Shown here in pieces: positions 1 through 6,909 of a DNA stretch of 9,393 nt. Positions within the stretch are counted from its first letter, which is position 1, and each line of letters opens with the position of its first letter. Both the position numbers and the translations under genes were made by a program. The notes beneath the pieces are model-generated. The model worked only from the letters and a program-made list of their open reading frames with translations. It did not search any database and was not told where the DNA came from. Location of the stretch: positions 1-9,393 of the forward strand of contig CAYXZO010000070.1 in the NCBI GenBank assembly GCA_964469505.1. Direction: 5' to 3'. The stretch comes from CAYXZO01 sp964469505 (lineage in GTDB: Bacteria > Fidelibacterota > UBA8477 > JABMPR01).

Positions 1-1
1 A

Positions 2-304
2 ATCCCATTATTAATCCTCTTCTGGACGTTCGTGTTATACCCGGCTAATACCTCCGTTTGGGCTCAAGAAAACGATGAATGTCTCGCTTGCCACGACGAC
101 CCGGACCTCGCCACCACCCACAAAGGTCAAAAGCGCTCACTCTATGTAAGTGAGGATCTTTTCTCCACTTCAGTACATGGAGAAGAAGACTGTATCGGTT
201 GTCATAGTGATTTCGAAGACACCGATTTCCCCCATAAAAAAAGCATGGAGCCGATAGATTGCTCGAGCTGTCATTCCGATGAAGCCGATACTTACTCTAC
301 TTAA
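2..304 (+). CDS. Multiheme c-type cytochrome, N-terminal part (5'-partial, ends at in-frame TAA)
   Basis: The frame is open from base 2, so the true start lies upstream of the window; the GTG at 32 falls inside the signal peptide and is not a likely start. The visible N-terminus is hydrophobic (LLILFWTFVLY) and ends in a plausible signal peptidase site, VWA|QE, so the product is exported to the periplasm, where c hemes are attached. Three CxxCH heme motifs follow: CLACH (80-94), CIGCH (191-205) and CSSCH (260-274). A likely distal-ligand motif, SVHG, lies between the first two. Translation stops at TAA 302-304, but the same frame stays open to 1990 and continues the same protein with 16 more hemes. 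I therefore read this as the front of one interrupted gene and not as a natural three-heme protein. The heme motifs are certain. Whether the gene is functional depends on whether the stop is real. Confidence 0.85.
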   Translation: MPLLILFWTFVLYPANTSVWAQENDECLACHDDPDLATTHKGQKRSLYVSEDLFSTSVHGEEDCIGCHSDFEDTDFPHKKSMEPIDCSSCHSDEADTYST

Positions 305-799
305 GTACATGGCAAAGCATTAGAGGCCGGTAAACTGAAGGCTCCTCAGTGCTACAGCTGTCACGGTAGTCACTACATAAGACCTCTATCTGATCCCAAA
401 TCGGTACTACGGCCTCTCAATGTCTCCAACGTTTGCAGTAAATGTCATACTCCTAAAAAAAGCATCCCCGGGGGCAGTCCAATTCCAGCTGCTCAGTTCC
501 CCGAAGACCTACATGGCCCCGCCATAGAAAAACAGGGACTGACCGTGGCTCCCAACTGTGTCTCCTGCCACGGTGCCCACAACATTTTGCCCGCTACGAA
601 TCCTGCAGCTTTGATTTCACGCCGTAACATCGAGGCTTCCTGCTCACAGTGTCACCAACAAGTACAGCAAATACACCGTCGCATCATCAAGCCAGAGCTT
701 TGGGCCAAAGATCTTGACTTCCGCCCGGTTTGTGTGGATTGTCATCAGCCGCATCGGAGTGTATCCGCAAAGACCATCGCCACTTTGGGCTCCCAGGCT
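80..799 (+). repeat. 8-heme repeat block A of the cytochrome
   Basis: Hemes 1 to 8 start at 80, 191, 260, 350, 434, 557, 641 and 731. Steps between them are 111, 69, 90, 84, 123, 84 and 90 bases, with 69 to the next block. Block B repeats this order almost exactly, offset by about 720 bases (240 residues). Flanking residues match too: CVSCHGAHNILPATNP here corresponds to CTSCHTAHQILPASNP in block B. The repeat is at protein level and its DNA has largely diverged, pointing to an old internal duplication. Confidence 0.8.
302..304 (+). other. In-frame TAA interrupting the multiheme cytochrome
   Basis: The codon sits between DTYST and VHGKALEAG, exactly where sibling repeats have serine (STSVHG, ATSIHG, VQSIHG). 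The DNA at 163-180 and 295-311 is nearly identical around this point; the first copy reads ACTTCAGTACATGG and the second ACTTAAGTACATGG. Position 303 is A where position 171 is C, so a single C-to-A change explains the stop. It could be a real nonsense mutation, strain variation collapsed into an assembly, or a sequencing error. No recoding element is evident next to it. Confidence 0.9.
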
Positions 800-1993
800 T
801 GCTTGCGCTGCCACCAGTCCCCCACACTAAAAAGTCAAGATGGGCGGTCGATGACGGTGGAGCTGGCGGTATTGTCCAAATCACCCCATGCCAATCTGGG
901 GTGTACCCAGTGTCACACCGAAGTCCGTAATCAAAAAGGAAGACCTTGCAAAAGCATCAGTTCTCCAGTGGATTGCAGTAGCTGTCATGCCGAAGTCGGT
1001 TCTCAGTATGCCACCAGCATCCACGGTAAGCTGGAGAAAGAAGGGGATCCCAACGCTCCTACCTGCAAAGAATGTCACGGAACCCATGATGTGGCCAGCG
1101 TTCGCGATCCTAAATCGCCGACCTTCCCCAATCGAGTACCTTTACTTTGTGCCAAGTGTCACCGTGAAGGACAAAAAGCTGCGGTGCGCTACACTGGTCA
1201 GGAACATAAAATCGTAAGCAGTTACGTACAGAGCATTCACGGGAAGGGCTTGTTGAAAAGCGGTCTTATGGTAACGGCCATGTGTACCAGTTGCCATACC
1301 GCCCATCAAATTCTACCGGCCTCAAATCCCAAATCCAGCGTTAACCGGGAAAATATTCCCAAGACTTGCGGCCGGTGCCACTACGGAATCGAAGAGCAAT
1401 TCAATCAAAGCATACATGCGCAAAACAATTCCACCGACCAGCGCCAGGCACCAGTGTGCAACAACTGCCACACTTCCCATCGTATCCGCCGTGCCGATAA
1501 CAAAGGGTTCCGACTGCAAATCATGGATCAGTGTGGCCAGTGTCACCAGAAAATCTCTTCTACCTATTTTGACACCTACCATGGTAAGGTTTCCAAGCTG
1601 GGGTACCTGAAGACCGCCAAGTGTTACGACTGCCATGGAGCACATGATATTCTCCCGGTGTCGGATCCCCGCAGTCACGTAAGTTCCGCCAACATTCTCC
1701 AAACCTGCCGTAAGTGTCATCCCAAAGCCACTAAGCGCTTCACGGGCTATTTGACCCATGCCATCCCCCACGACCGGGAGAAATATCCTTTCCTCTTCTG
1801 GACTTTCTGGGGAATGACTACTTTGCTCCTGGTAACTTTCGCCATCAGCTGGATCCATACACTGCTATGGTTACCCAAGTCATTGGCTATCAGACGCTTG
1901 CGCAAGAACAAACAATCACTGACAACTCTATACCAAGGCCCCTCTTCAAATGCACAAACAGCTAAAAAGGATGGAAACACAGATGGAAAATAA
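545..1993 (+). CDS. Multiheme c-type cytochrome, C-terminal part with membrane anchor (same frame open from 305)
   Basis: This continues the interrupted cytochrome; the reading frame is open from 305, directly after the TAA. Hemes 4 (CYSCH, 350) and 5 (CSKCH, 434) lie before the nominal GTG start at 545. The piece from 545 carries 14 CxxCH motifs, starting at 557, 641, 731, 800, 902, 974, 1064, 1148, 1283, 1367, 1457, 1532, 1622 and 1706. Many are preceded by an S-x-HG motif (YATSIHG, VQSIHG, FDTYHG) and followed by GAH or TAH, typical of cytochrome c3/c7-like bis-His multiheme proteins. After the last heme, a hydrophobic segment at about 1784-1873 (YPFLFWTFWG... to ...TLLWL) forms one transmembrane helix with a basic cytoplasmic tail. 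Electron transfer between the membrane quinone pool and periplasmic or outer-surface acceptors is inferred. The GTG at 545 has a weak upstream AGGGA, but a product starting there would lack a signal peptide and could not receive hemes. The real start is therefore the upstream one. Confidence 0.85.
   Translation: MAPNCVSCHGAHNILPATNPAALISRRNIEASCSQCHQQVQQIHRRIIKPELWAKDLDFRPVCVDCHQPHRSVSAKTIATLGSQACLRCHQSPTLKSQDGRSMTVELAVLSKSPHANLGCTQCHTEVRNQKGRPCKSISSPVDCSSCHAEVGSQYATSIHGKLEKEGDPNAPTCKECHGTHDVASVRDPKSPTFPNRVPLLCAKCHREGQKAAVRYTGQEHKIVSSYVQSIHGKGLLKSGLMVTAMCTSCHTAHQILPASNPKSSVNRENIPKTCGRCHYGIEEQFNQSIHAQNNSTDQRQAPVCNNCHTSHRIRRADNKGFRLQIMDQCGQCHQKISSTYFDTYHGKVSKLGYLKTAKCYDCHGAHDILPVSDPRSHVSSANILQTCRKCHPKATKRFTGYLTHAIPHDREKYPFLFWTFWGMTTLLLVTFAISWIHTLLWLPKSLAIRRLRKNKQSLTTLYQGPSSNAQTAKKDGNTDGK
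800..1531 (+). repeat. 8-heme repeat block B of the cytochrome
   Basis: Hemes 9 to 16 start at 800, 902, 974, 1064, 1148, 1283, 1367 and 1457. Steps are 102, 72, 90, 84, 135, 84 and 90 bases, with 75 to the next heme, mirroring block A. Heme 11 (CSSCH) followed by YATSIHGK matches heme 3 (CSSCH) followed by YST-stop-VHGK, which fixes the alignment and shows what residue the interrupting stop replaced. Confidence 0.8.
1532..1720 (+). repeat. 3-heme partial repeat at the end of the cytochrome
   Basis: Hemes 17, 18 and 19 start at 1532, 1622 and 1706. Their steps of 90 and 84 bases equal the steps between hemes 3-4-5 and 11-12-13. The intervening YFDTYHGK and CYDCHGAHDILPVSDP match the corresponding parts of blocks A and B. 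This looks like a truncated third copy placed just before the membrane helix. Confidence 0.65.
1967..1971 (+). promoter_or_regulatory. Likely ribosome binding site for the cytochrome b start at 1983
   Basis: AAGGA inside the end of the upstream gene lies about 11 bases before ATG 1983. It abuts or overlaps ATG 1971, so it cannot serve that start. The spacing is somewhat long, so this is moderate support only. Confidence 0.4.
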
Positions 1994-2819
1994 AGGACTA
2001 CAATTTCAGCGCTTTAGTCGGCTCGACCGTCTATTGCATGCCTTGATGGTCGTCAGTTTCCTCTTTCTGGCAATTACCGGTATGACCCTAAAGTTTTCCT
2101 ACACCAAATGGGCTTATTTCCTTTCACACCTGTTGGGCGGTTTTCAATCCACTGGTTACATCCACCGCCTCTCGGCAGTCCTGATGTTTGGGGTCTTTGC
2201 CACGCACCTGATTGCCGTTTGGGATAGGAAGAGAAAGTACTATCGCTCCTGGAAAGAACTGTTATTCGGACCTGATTCCCTTCTTTTTAATAGACAGGAT
2301 CTAAAAGACTTCGTTGCATCCATAAAATGGTTTTTAGGTAAAGGCCCTAGACCACGTTATGGGCGTTGGACCTATTGGGAAAAATTTGACTACTTTGCCG
2401 TTTTCTGGGGAATTTTCGTCATTGGCCTCAGCGGCCTTATATTATGGTTTCCTGAATTTGTAACCCGTCTCCTCCCGGGCTGGGTGATAAACGTAGCTAC
2501 CATCATCCATTCCGATGAGGCCTTGCTGGCAGCGGGCTTTATTTTTACCGTGCATTTCTTCAACACCCACCTGCGCCCTGAGAAATTCCCCATGGATATA
2601 GTTATCTTCACCGGACGCACACCGCTAGAAGAGTATCGGGAAGACAAACCGGGTGATTTCGAAAGGCTCGAAAAAAGCGGGGAGCTGGAAAAGTACCTGG
2701 TGGAACCTTATCCCCCTATCGTCGAACGGGTAATTAAGATATTTGCCCTGACCGCTCTCACCATCGGGGTGGCAATCATTATCTTAATCATCTACGCAAT
2801 GCTATTTGCTTACCGCTGA
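1983..2819 (+). CDS. Membrane cytochrome b (b561 / formate dehydrogenase gamma-like), partner of the multiheme cytochrome
   Basis: This encodes an integral membrane diheme-type cytochrome b expected to pass electrons between membrane quinol and the cytochrome c encoded just upstream. From the ATG at 1983 it is 278 residues. Hydrophobic helices lie at about 17-37, 59-80, 134-155, 172-195 and 247-275. Candidate heme-b histidines are H19 in helix 1, H61 and H75 in helix 2, and H176, H191 and H196 in helix 4 (HSDEALLAAG, HFFNTHLRP); which of these are the ligands is inference. The loop between helices 4 and 5 is acidic and hydrophilic. Start choice: ATG at 1950, 1971 and 1983 share the frame. I prefer 1983 because AAGGA lies about 11 bases upstream and the gene then overlaps the cytochrome end by only 11 bases; 1950 (289 residues) remains possible. 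The overlap implies translational coupling, so the upstream stop at 302 may reduce its expression. Confidence 0.85.
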   Translation: MENKGLQFQRFSRLDRLLHALMVVSFLFLAITGMTLKFSYTKWAYFLSHLLGGFQSTGYIHRLSAVLMFGVFATHLIAVWDRKRKYYRSWKELLFGPDSLLFNRQDLKDFVASIKWFLGKGPRPRYGRWTYWEKFDYFAVFWGIFVIGLSGLILWFPEFVTRLLPGWVINVATIIHSDEALLAAGFIFTVHFFNTHLRPEKFPMDIVIFTGRTPLEEYREDKPGDFERLEKSGELEKYLVEPYPPIVERVIKIFALTALTIGVAIIILIIYAMLFAYR

Positions 2820-2982
2820 ATCCACCTCTGCAGAATACCGGTGTACGCCATAATTGCCGCAAGAATTACTCTTTTCAGTGCACGATCCCACTTTGACATC
2901 GGGTGGGGAGAAAAATAATAGCCGGCGGAGGGAGAGGAATGCGTCTGAGAGGGTGTTCCTCCGCCGGCTGAATTTTAAGACA
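2820..2982. other. Convergent intergenic region
   Basis: The 163 bases between the two stop codons hold the strong inverted repeat listed separately. A weak small hairpin (CCCAC at 2887-2891 with GTGGG at 2903-2907) lacks a following T-run. I see no gene, tRNA or promoter that I can support here. Confidence 0.7.
2907..2980. terminator. Probable bidirectional Rho-independent terminator
   Basis: A perfect 12-base inverted repeat, AGCCGGCGGAGG at 2920-2931 and CCTCCGCCGGCT at 2958-2969, extends by one G:U and one A:U pair around a loop of about 22 bases. Read on the - strand, the stem is followed by a T-rich run (ATTATTTTT, from 2919 down to about 2911), a good terminator for the efflux operon that ends at 2983. 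Read on the + strand, it is followed by AATTTTA, a weaker tail for the cytochrome genes. Its position between two convergent stop codons fits. Confidence 0.8.
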
Positions 2983-3321
2983 TTATCGAACTGGCGGTAC
3001 GTAGGTCTTAGCTACCGCACTCACTATATCTGACGGTTTCTGCCCCTGATTCAGTTTCTGCACTATGAAGTTTTTCATTTCAGTAGCCTGGGGACATTCA
3101 CAGGTTGTTACCGCTTTAGTGCAAGCGCCGCAGGGACAATCGAATTTTGCGGCAATCTGGTACGCCTCAGCACTCAAAGGCTGCATGGAAGACATTTGAG
3201 AGTGGGAACTGGTGGGCGTGTTTATCAGCAGCGCAAACAAGAAACCTATTACCAGGAAGGCAGCTCCTACTATGCCGTAGGAAACATTGCGCCGTCGGTC
3301 ATTACGAGGGTTGTTTTTCAT
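2983..3321 (-). CDS. Small membrane-anchored cysteine-rich CcmH-like protein
   Basis: This 112-residue protein has a basic N-terminus, one transmembrane helix at about 15-34 and a periplasmic domain. The domain contains five cysteines in a compact cluster: CPCGAC (62-67) followed by CEC (74-76). The segment after it (MKNFIVQKLNQGQKPSDIV, then AKTYV) resembles the helical part of CcmH/NrfF-type cytochrome c biogenesis proteins, with a helix, an xGxxxxDI turn and a helix. The cysteine pattern is richer than the single CxxC of classical CcmH and also suits metal binding. The ATG at 3321 overlaps the upstream PII stop as ATGA, and GGAAGG lies 6 bases upstream. As last gene of the copper efflux operon, a periplasmic copper-binding, thiol-redox or copper-sensing role is inferred; a role in heme attachment is an alternative. 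The family assignment is moderate and the function unknown. Confidence 0.75.
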   Translation of the reverse strand: MKNNPRNDRRRNVSYGIVGAAFLVIGFLFALLINTPTSSHSQMSSMQPLSAEAYQIAAKFDCPCGACTKAVTTCECPQATEMKNFIVQKLNQGQKPSDIVSAVAKTYVPPVR

Positions 3322-3704
3322 TCTGACCCTTCCTTTCCGGTCTTTATACTGTTACGATGGGGTTGTAACATTTCCGGGACACTTTCACCAGTGCGGATTT
3401 TGAAAGCTCTGGCTACCGAAGTAATGGTTATTAATCCATCACCAGGGTGGCCGGTGTAAGCTTCACTCTGTATCACCCTCACAATCTCATCCACGTCCTG
3501 ATCTGCACAAACAACCTCGATTTTGGCGATACGGGAATATTTCTCTACGCAAGAAATGGAATATTTATACGACTGTGGGTCCATTAACCCTGGACCCACA
3601 GCCATAACATCAATCACAGTTAAATTGCGAACTCCGATAGCTTCCAGAGCTTTTACCACTGGCTCAACCTTAATGGTGCGGAGGTAGGCTTTTACCTCAA
3701 ACAT
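3318..3704 (-). CDS. PII-family (GlnB-like) signalling protein linked to metal efflux
   Basis: This is a 128-residue PII-fold protein, which normally forms a trimer in the cytoplasm and regulates a partner in response to nucleotides or other small molecules. The nucleotide-binding B-loop is intact (TGHPGDG, residues 84-90), as is the C-loop region (VARAFKIRTGE, 97-107). The T-loop (about 35-60) has similar length to GlnB but unrelated sequence: the RGAEY motif bearing the uridylylated tyrosine is absent, and the loop contains MDPQSYKYS and a cysteine (C52). A second cysteine is at 66, and there is a C-terminal extension of about 20 residues. The gene overlaps the cusA end by 8 bases and has AAAGGA 6 bases before its ATG. 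A PII subgroup encoded beside CusA/CzcA-type pumps is known (called PII-NG), and this fits it. Control of the pump, not of nitrogen metabolism, is therefore the likely role, but the signal it senses cannot be read from the sequence. Confidence 0.88.
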   Translation of the reverse strand: MFEVKAYLRTIKVEPVVKALEAIGVRNLTVIDVMAVGPGLMDPQSYKYSISCVEKYSRIAKIEVVCADQDVDEIVRVIQSEAYTGHPGDGLITITSVARAFKIRTGESVPEMLQPHRNSIKTGKEGSE

Positions 3705-6700
3705 GGTTGTTCCTTTCTTTGAGTTTTACCAGATAGCGCCGCCGCCACACATAGTAGATGGTGGGAATTACCACCAGAGTCAGTAGAGTGGAGGTTAACA
3801 TTCCCCCCACCATGGGGGCAGCGATCCGCTTCATTACCTGGGAACCGGTACCATGGCTCCAGATGATAGGTAACAACCCGGCAATAATGGCCGTCACGGT
3901 CATGGAAATAGGTCGGATTCTGAGCGCGGTACCTTTCATAATAGCACCTCTCAGGTCCTCATCGGTGTTCATCTTGCCGGCCAGAAAACGCTCTTGAAAA
4001 GCATTGTCCAGATAGGTCAGCATGATAACTCCGATTTCTGCTGAGACACCGGCTAGGGCAATAAATCCGACTCCTACCGCCACACTCATGTTGTAATCCA
4101 GCCAGTACATGAACCAGAACCCACCGATCAAGGCGAAAGGCAAGGACAACATCACAATCAGACTTTCAGTTATGTTACGGAAATTGAAATACAGCAGGAG
4201 GAAGATAAGCATCAGAGTGACGGGAACTACCAGCGCTAAACGCTTGTTAGCCCGCTGCATATACTCATACTGTCCGCTCCAAACGATCGAATACCCTTCC
4301 GGAATGCGGACAGCTTTAAGCACAGCTTCCTTGGCCCGCTTGACGTAAGTCCCTACATCGATGCCCTTGATATCTACATAGATCCAGGCACTCCGGCGGG
4401 CATTTTCACTCTTGATAACCGGTGGGCCTTTTTTAATGCGAATCTGAGCCACTTGGCGGATTGGGATCTGGGCGCCGGTGGGCGTGGCAATTAGCACTCG
4501 TTCCAGTTCGCTAAGATTATCCCGCAATTCACGGGGATAGCGGACATTGACGGGATAACGTTCCAGCCCCTCTACGGTATAGGTAACATTCATACCTCCC
4601 ACCGCTGATTGAATAACGTCCTGAACATCCCCCACCGTCAGGCCGTACCGGGCTGCGGCTTCACGATCGATAACGAAATCCAGGTAATTGCCACCGGTCA
4701 CTTTTTCCGCAAAGGCACTCAAAGTGCCGGGGAGCTTCTGCACTACCGCTTGGATGCGAGTTGCCAGATCCGCCAGCGTATCCAGATCGGTTCCCATGAG
4801 CTTGATTCCCACCGGCGTTTTTATGCCGGTACTCAACATGTCGATTCTGGTCTTGATGGGCATAGTCCAGGCGTTGGTTAAACCGGGGAATTTCACCGTC
4901 TGGTCCAGTTCCGTAATCAACTCATCGACTGTGACCCGTCGTTGTTCCGGCCAGATCTTTTGGAACCAGGACCGTAAAAACGAGGGTAAAGGCCAATTGG
5001 AATAAAAACGTTCCACGTGCTTACGGCGGGGCCACTCTTCTTCCGGCTTAAGTGTGATGGTGGTCTCCATCATGCTCAACGGAGCAGGATCTGTGGCTGA
5101 CTCAGCCCGACCGACCTTACCAAAAACGGTTTTGACTTCAGGGAAGGTGGCGATCAAACGATCCGTCTGCTGCAGAATTTGCCGGGCTTTAGTAATGGAA
5201 ATGCCGGGGTCGGTCGTGGGCATGTACAACAAGTCACCCTCGTTCAAAGGCGGCATAAACTCCGAACCTAACTGGCGGTAAGGAATAACCGTGAGGCCCA
5301 GGAGCACCAGAGCCACTATCAGAGTAGTGCGTCGATATTTTAGCACTTTATAGATCACCGGGCGATAGGTGCTGATAAGCCAGCGGTTAATGGGATTCTT
5401 TTCTTCTGGCAGAATCTTGCCTTTGATGAAATACCCCATCAAAATGGGTACAATAGTTACCGCCAGTAAGGCCGCTCCGGCCATGGCATAGGTTTTAGTA
5501 AAGGCCAAGGGTCTAAAGAGGCGCCCCTCTTGAGCCTCCAGTGTGAAAACGGGCATGAAGGAAACGGTGATGATGAGCAGGGAATAGAAGAGCGCTGGCC
5601 CAACCTCTCGGGAGGCATCCAGCATCAATTTCCAGCGGTTAGCATCCGGTGGAGCATGCTCCAGGTGCTTGTGGGCATTTTCGATCATTACGATGGCGGC
5701 ATCCACCATGGCTCCGATGGCAATGGCAATTCCGCCCAGAGACATGATGTTGGCATTGATACCTTGTCCCCGCATCACCAGGAAAGAGATAAGGATACCC
5801 ATGGGCAGGGTGAAAATGGCCACTAGCGCACTCCGCAGGTGCAATAGAAAGACAATGCATACCAACGACACTACTAAAATTTCTTCCAGCAACTTCTCTT
5901 TGAGATTCGTAATGGAGCGTTCGATCAGCTGAGAACGGTCATAAACGGTCCGGATGGTAACCCCCGGCGGCAAACCGGCTTTCAATTCCTCCAGTTTAGC
6001 TTTTACGTTCTTGATTACCTGGAGTGCGTTTTCGCCATAACGCATTACGATTATGCCGCCGACGGCTTCACCTTCACCGTTAACATCAGCCAAGCCTCTA
6101 CGCAGTTCTGGTCCCAGGTGGATTCGGGCCACATCCCGTAACAGGATAGGCGTCCCGTTGGCATCTACGCCCAGGGGCACTTGCTCTAGATCCTTCAAGG
6201 ATTGGATGTAGCCCAGCCCCCGCACCATGAACTCCGTTTCCGACATTTCCACCAGACGACCACCCACATCGTTATTACTGCGTTTGATGGCCATCTTCAC
6301 TTTCTGCAGGGGGATGTGATACGCTGCCAGCTTGACGGGATCCACTTCCACCTGGTACTGCTTGACAAAACCCCCGATGCTGGCGACTTCCGAAACTCCA
6401 GGTACGCTCATCAAGGCGTAGCGCAGATAGTAGTCCTGCAAAGAACGTAACTGCTGCAGGTCGTGATCCTGGCTTTCCAGGACGTACTCATATACCCACC
6501 CTACGCCGGTGGCGTCCGGGCCCAGCTGAGGAGTTACACCGGGGGGCAATCTACCGGACACAAAGTTCAAGTATTCCAAAACACGACTGCGGGCCCAGTA
6601 CATATCGGTGCCGTCTTCGAAAATGATGTACACGAAACTTAGACCGAAGAAGGAGTAGCCTCGCACAACCTTGGCATAAGGTACCGCCAGCATGGCGGAG

Positions 6701-6909
6701 GTCAGCGGATACGTGATTTGATCTTCCACCACTTGGGGTGCCTGGCCGGGGTACTCGGTCAGGATAATGACTTGCACATCGCTCAGATCGGGGATGGCGT
6801 CTAGAGGAATACTCCGCATGGCCAGTGTTCCGGCCACGATCACCGCCACCGTGGCCAGAATCACCAGGAAGCGATTATTGACCGACCATTCGATAATCCG
6901 TTTAATCAT
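3697..6909 (-). CDS. cusA: CusA-type heavy-metal efflux RND transporter (Cu+/Ag+)
   Basis: This inner-membrane RND pump drives export of monovalent copper or silver from periplasm or cytoplasm through a CusCBA channel using proton influx. The 1070-residue protein compares with 1047 in E. coli CusA, the extra length being mainly an insertion near residues 627-660. It shows the usual order: helix 1 (about 14-31), first periplasmic domain, helices 2-6 (about 340-500), helix 7 (about 528-543), second periplasmic domain, helices 8-12 (about 892-1055). The three metal-binding methionines of E. coli CusA (M573, M623, M672) are conserved as M563 (LLYMPTT), M613 (PLSMMET) and M691 (IDMLSTG). The proton-relay acid D405 corresponds to D403 (GAMVDAAIVMIENAHK) and E939 to E958 (AGVSAEIG), but K984 is replaced by I1001 (RIRPISMT). 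Start ATG at 6909 has GGAGG 8 bases upstream and overlaps the cusB stop as ATGA. Copper/silver specificity is inferred from the methionines and the CusB partner. Confidence 0.96.
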   Translation of the reverse strand: MIKRIIEWSVNNRFLVILATVAVIVAGTLAMRSIPLDAIPDLSDVQVIILTEYPGQAPQVVEDQITYPLTSAMLAVPYAKVVRGYSFFGLSFVYIIFEDGTDMYWARSRVLEYLNFVSGRLPPGVTPQLGPDATGVGWVYEYVLESQDHDLQQLRSLQDYYLRYALMSVPGVSEVASIGGFVKQYQVEVDPVKLAAYHIPLQKVKMAIKRSNNDVGGRLVEMSETEFMVRGLGYIQSLKDLEQVPLGVDANGTPILLRDVARIHLGPELRRGLADVNGEGEAVGGIIVMRYGENALQVIKNVKAKLEELKAGLPPGVTIRTVYDRSQLIERSITNLKEKLLEEILVVSLVCIVFLLHLRSALVAIFTLPMGILISFLVMRGQGINANIMSLGGIAIAIGAMVDAAIVMIENAHKHLEHAPPDANRWKLMLDASREVGPALFYSLLIITVSFMPVFTLEAQEGRLFRPLAFTKTYAMAGAALLAVTIVPILMGYFIKGKILPEEKNPINRWLISTYRPVIYKVLKYRRTTLIVALVLLGLTVIPYRQLGSEFMPPLNEGDLLYMPTTDPGISITKARQILQQTDRLIATFPEVKTVFGKVGRAESATDPAPLSMMETTITLKPEEEWPRRKHVERFYSNWPLPSFLRSWFQKIWPEQRRVTVDELITELDQTVKFPGLTNAWTMPIKTRIDMLSTGIKTPVGIKLMGTDLDTLADLATRIQAVVQKLPGTLSAFAEKVTGGNYLDFVIDREAAARYGLTVGDVQDVIQSAVGGMNVTYTVEGLERYPVNVRYPRELRDNLSELERVLIATPTGAQIPIRQVAQIRIKKGPPVIKSENARRSAWIYVDIKGIDVGTYVKRAKEAVLKAVRIPEGYSIVWSGQYEYMQRANKRLALVVPVTLMLIFLLLYFNFRNITESLIVMLSLPFALIGGFWFMYWLDYNMSVAVGVGFIALAGVSAEIGVIMLTYLDNAFQERFLAGKMNTDEDLRGAIMKGTALRIRPISMTVTAIIAGLLPIIWSHGTGSQVMKRIAAPMVGGMLTSTLLTLVVIPTIYYVWRRRYLVKLKERNNHV

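Noticed and set aside
305..544. A possible separate small gene between the two cytochrome pieces
   Set aside because: The frame continues the cytochrome with two further heme motifs (350 and 434) and repeat-specific residues. It has no start codon of its own and belongs to the interrupted gene.
1322..1858. 178-codon frame antisense to the cytochrome
   Set aside because: It overlaps essential heme motifs on the + strand and resembles no known protein; its openness follows from repeated CxxCH codons.
2886..2908. Small hairpin CCCAC/GTGGG after cytochrome b as a second terminator
   Set aside because: The stem is only five bases and no T-run follows on the + strand; the neighbouring 12-base stem is a far better candidate.
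4927..5031. About 29 extra residues in CusA (near 627-660) relative to E. coli
   Set aside because: Insertions of this kind with a WP...IWP pattern occur, as far as I recall, in many CusA/CzcA homologs, so I do not count it as novel.
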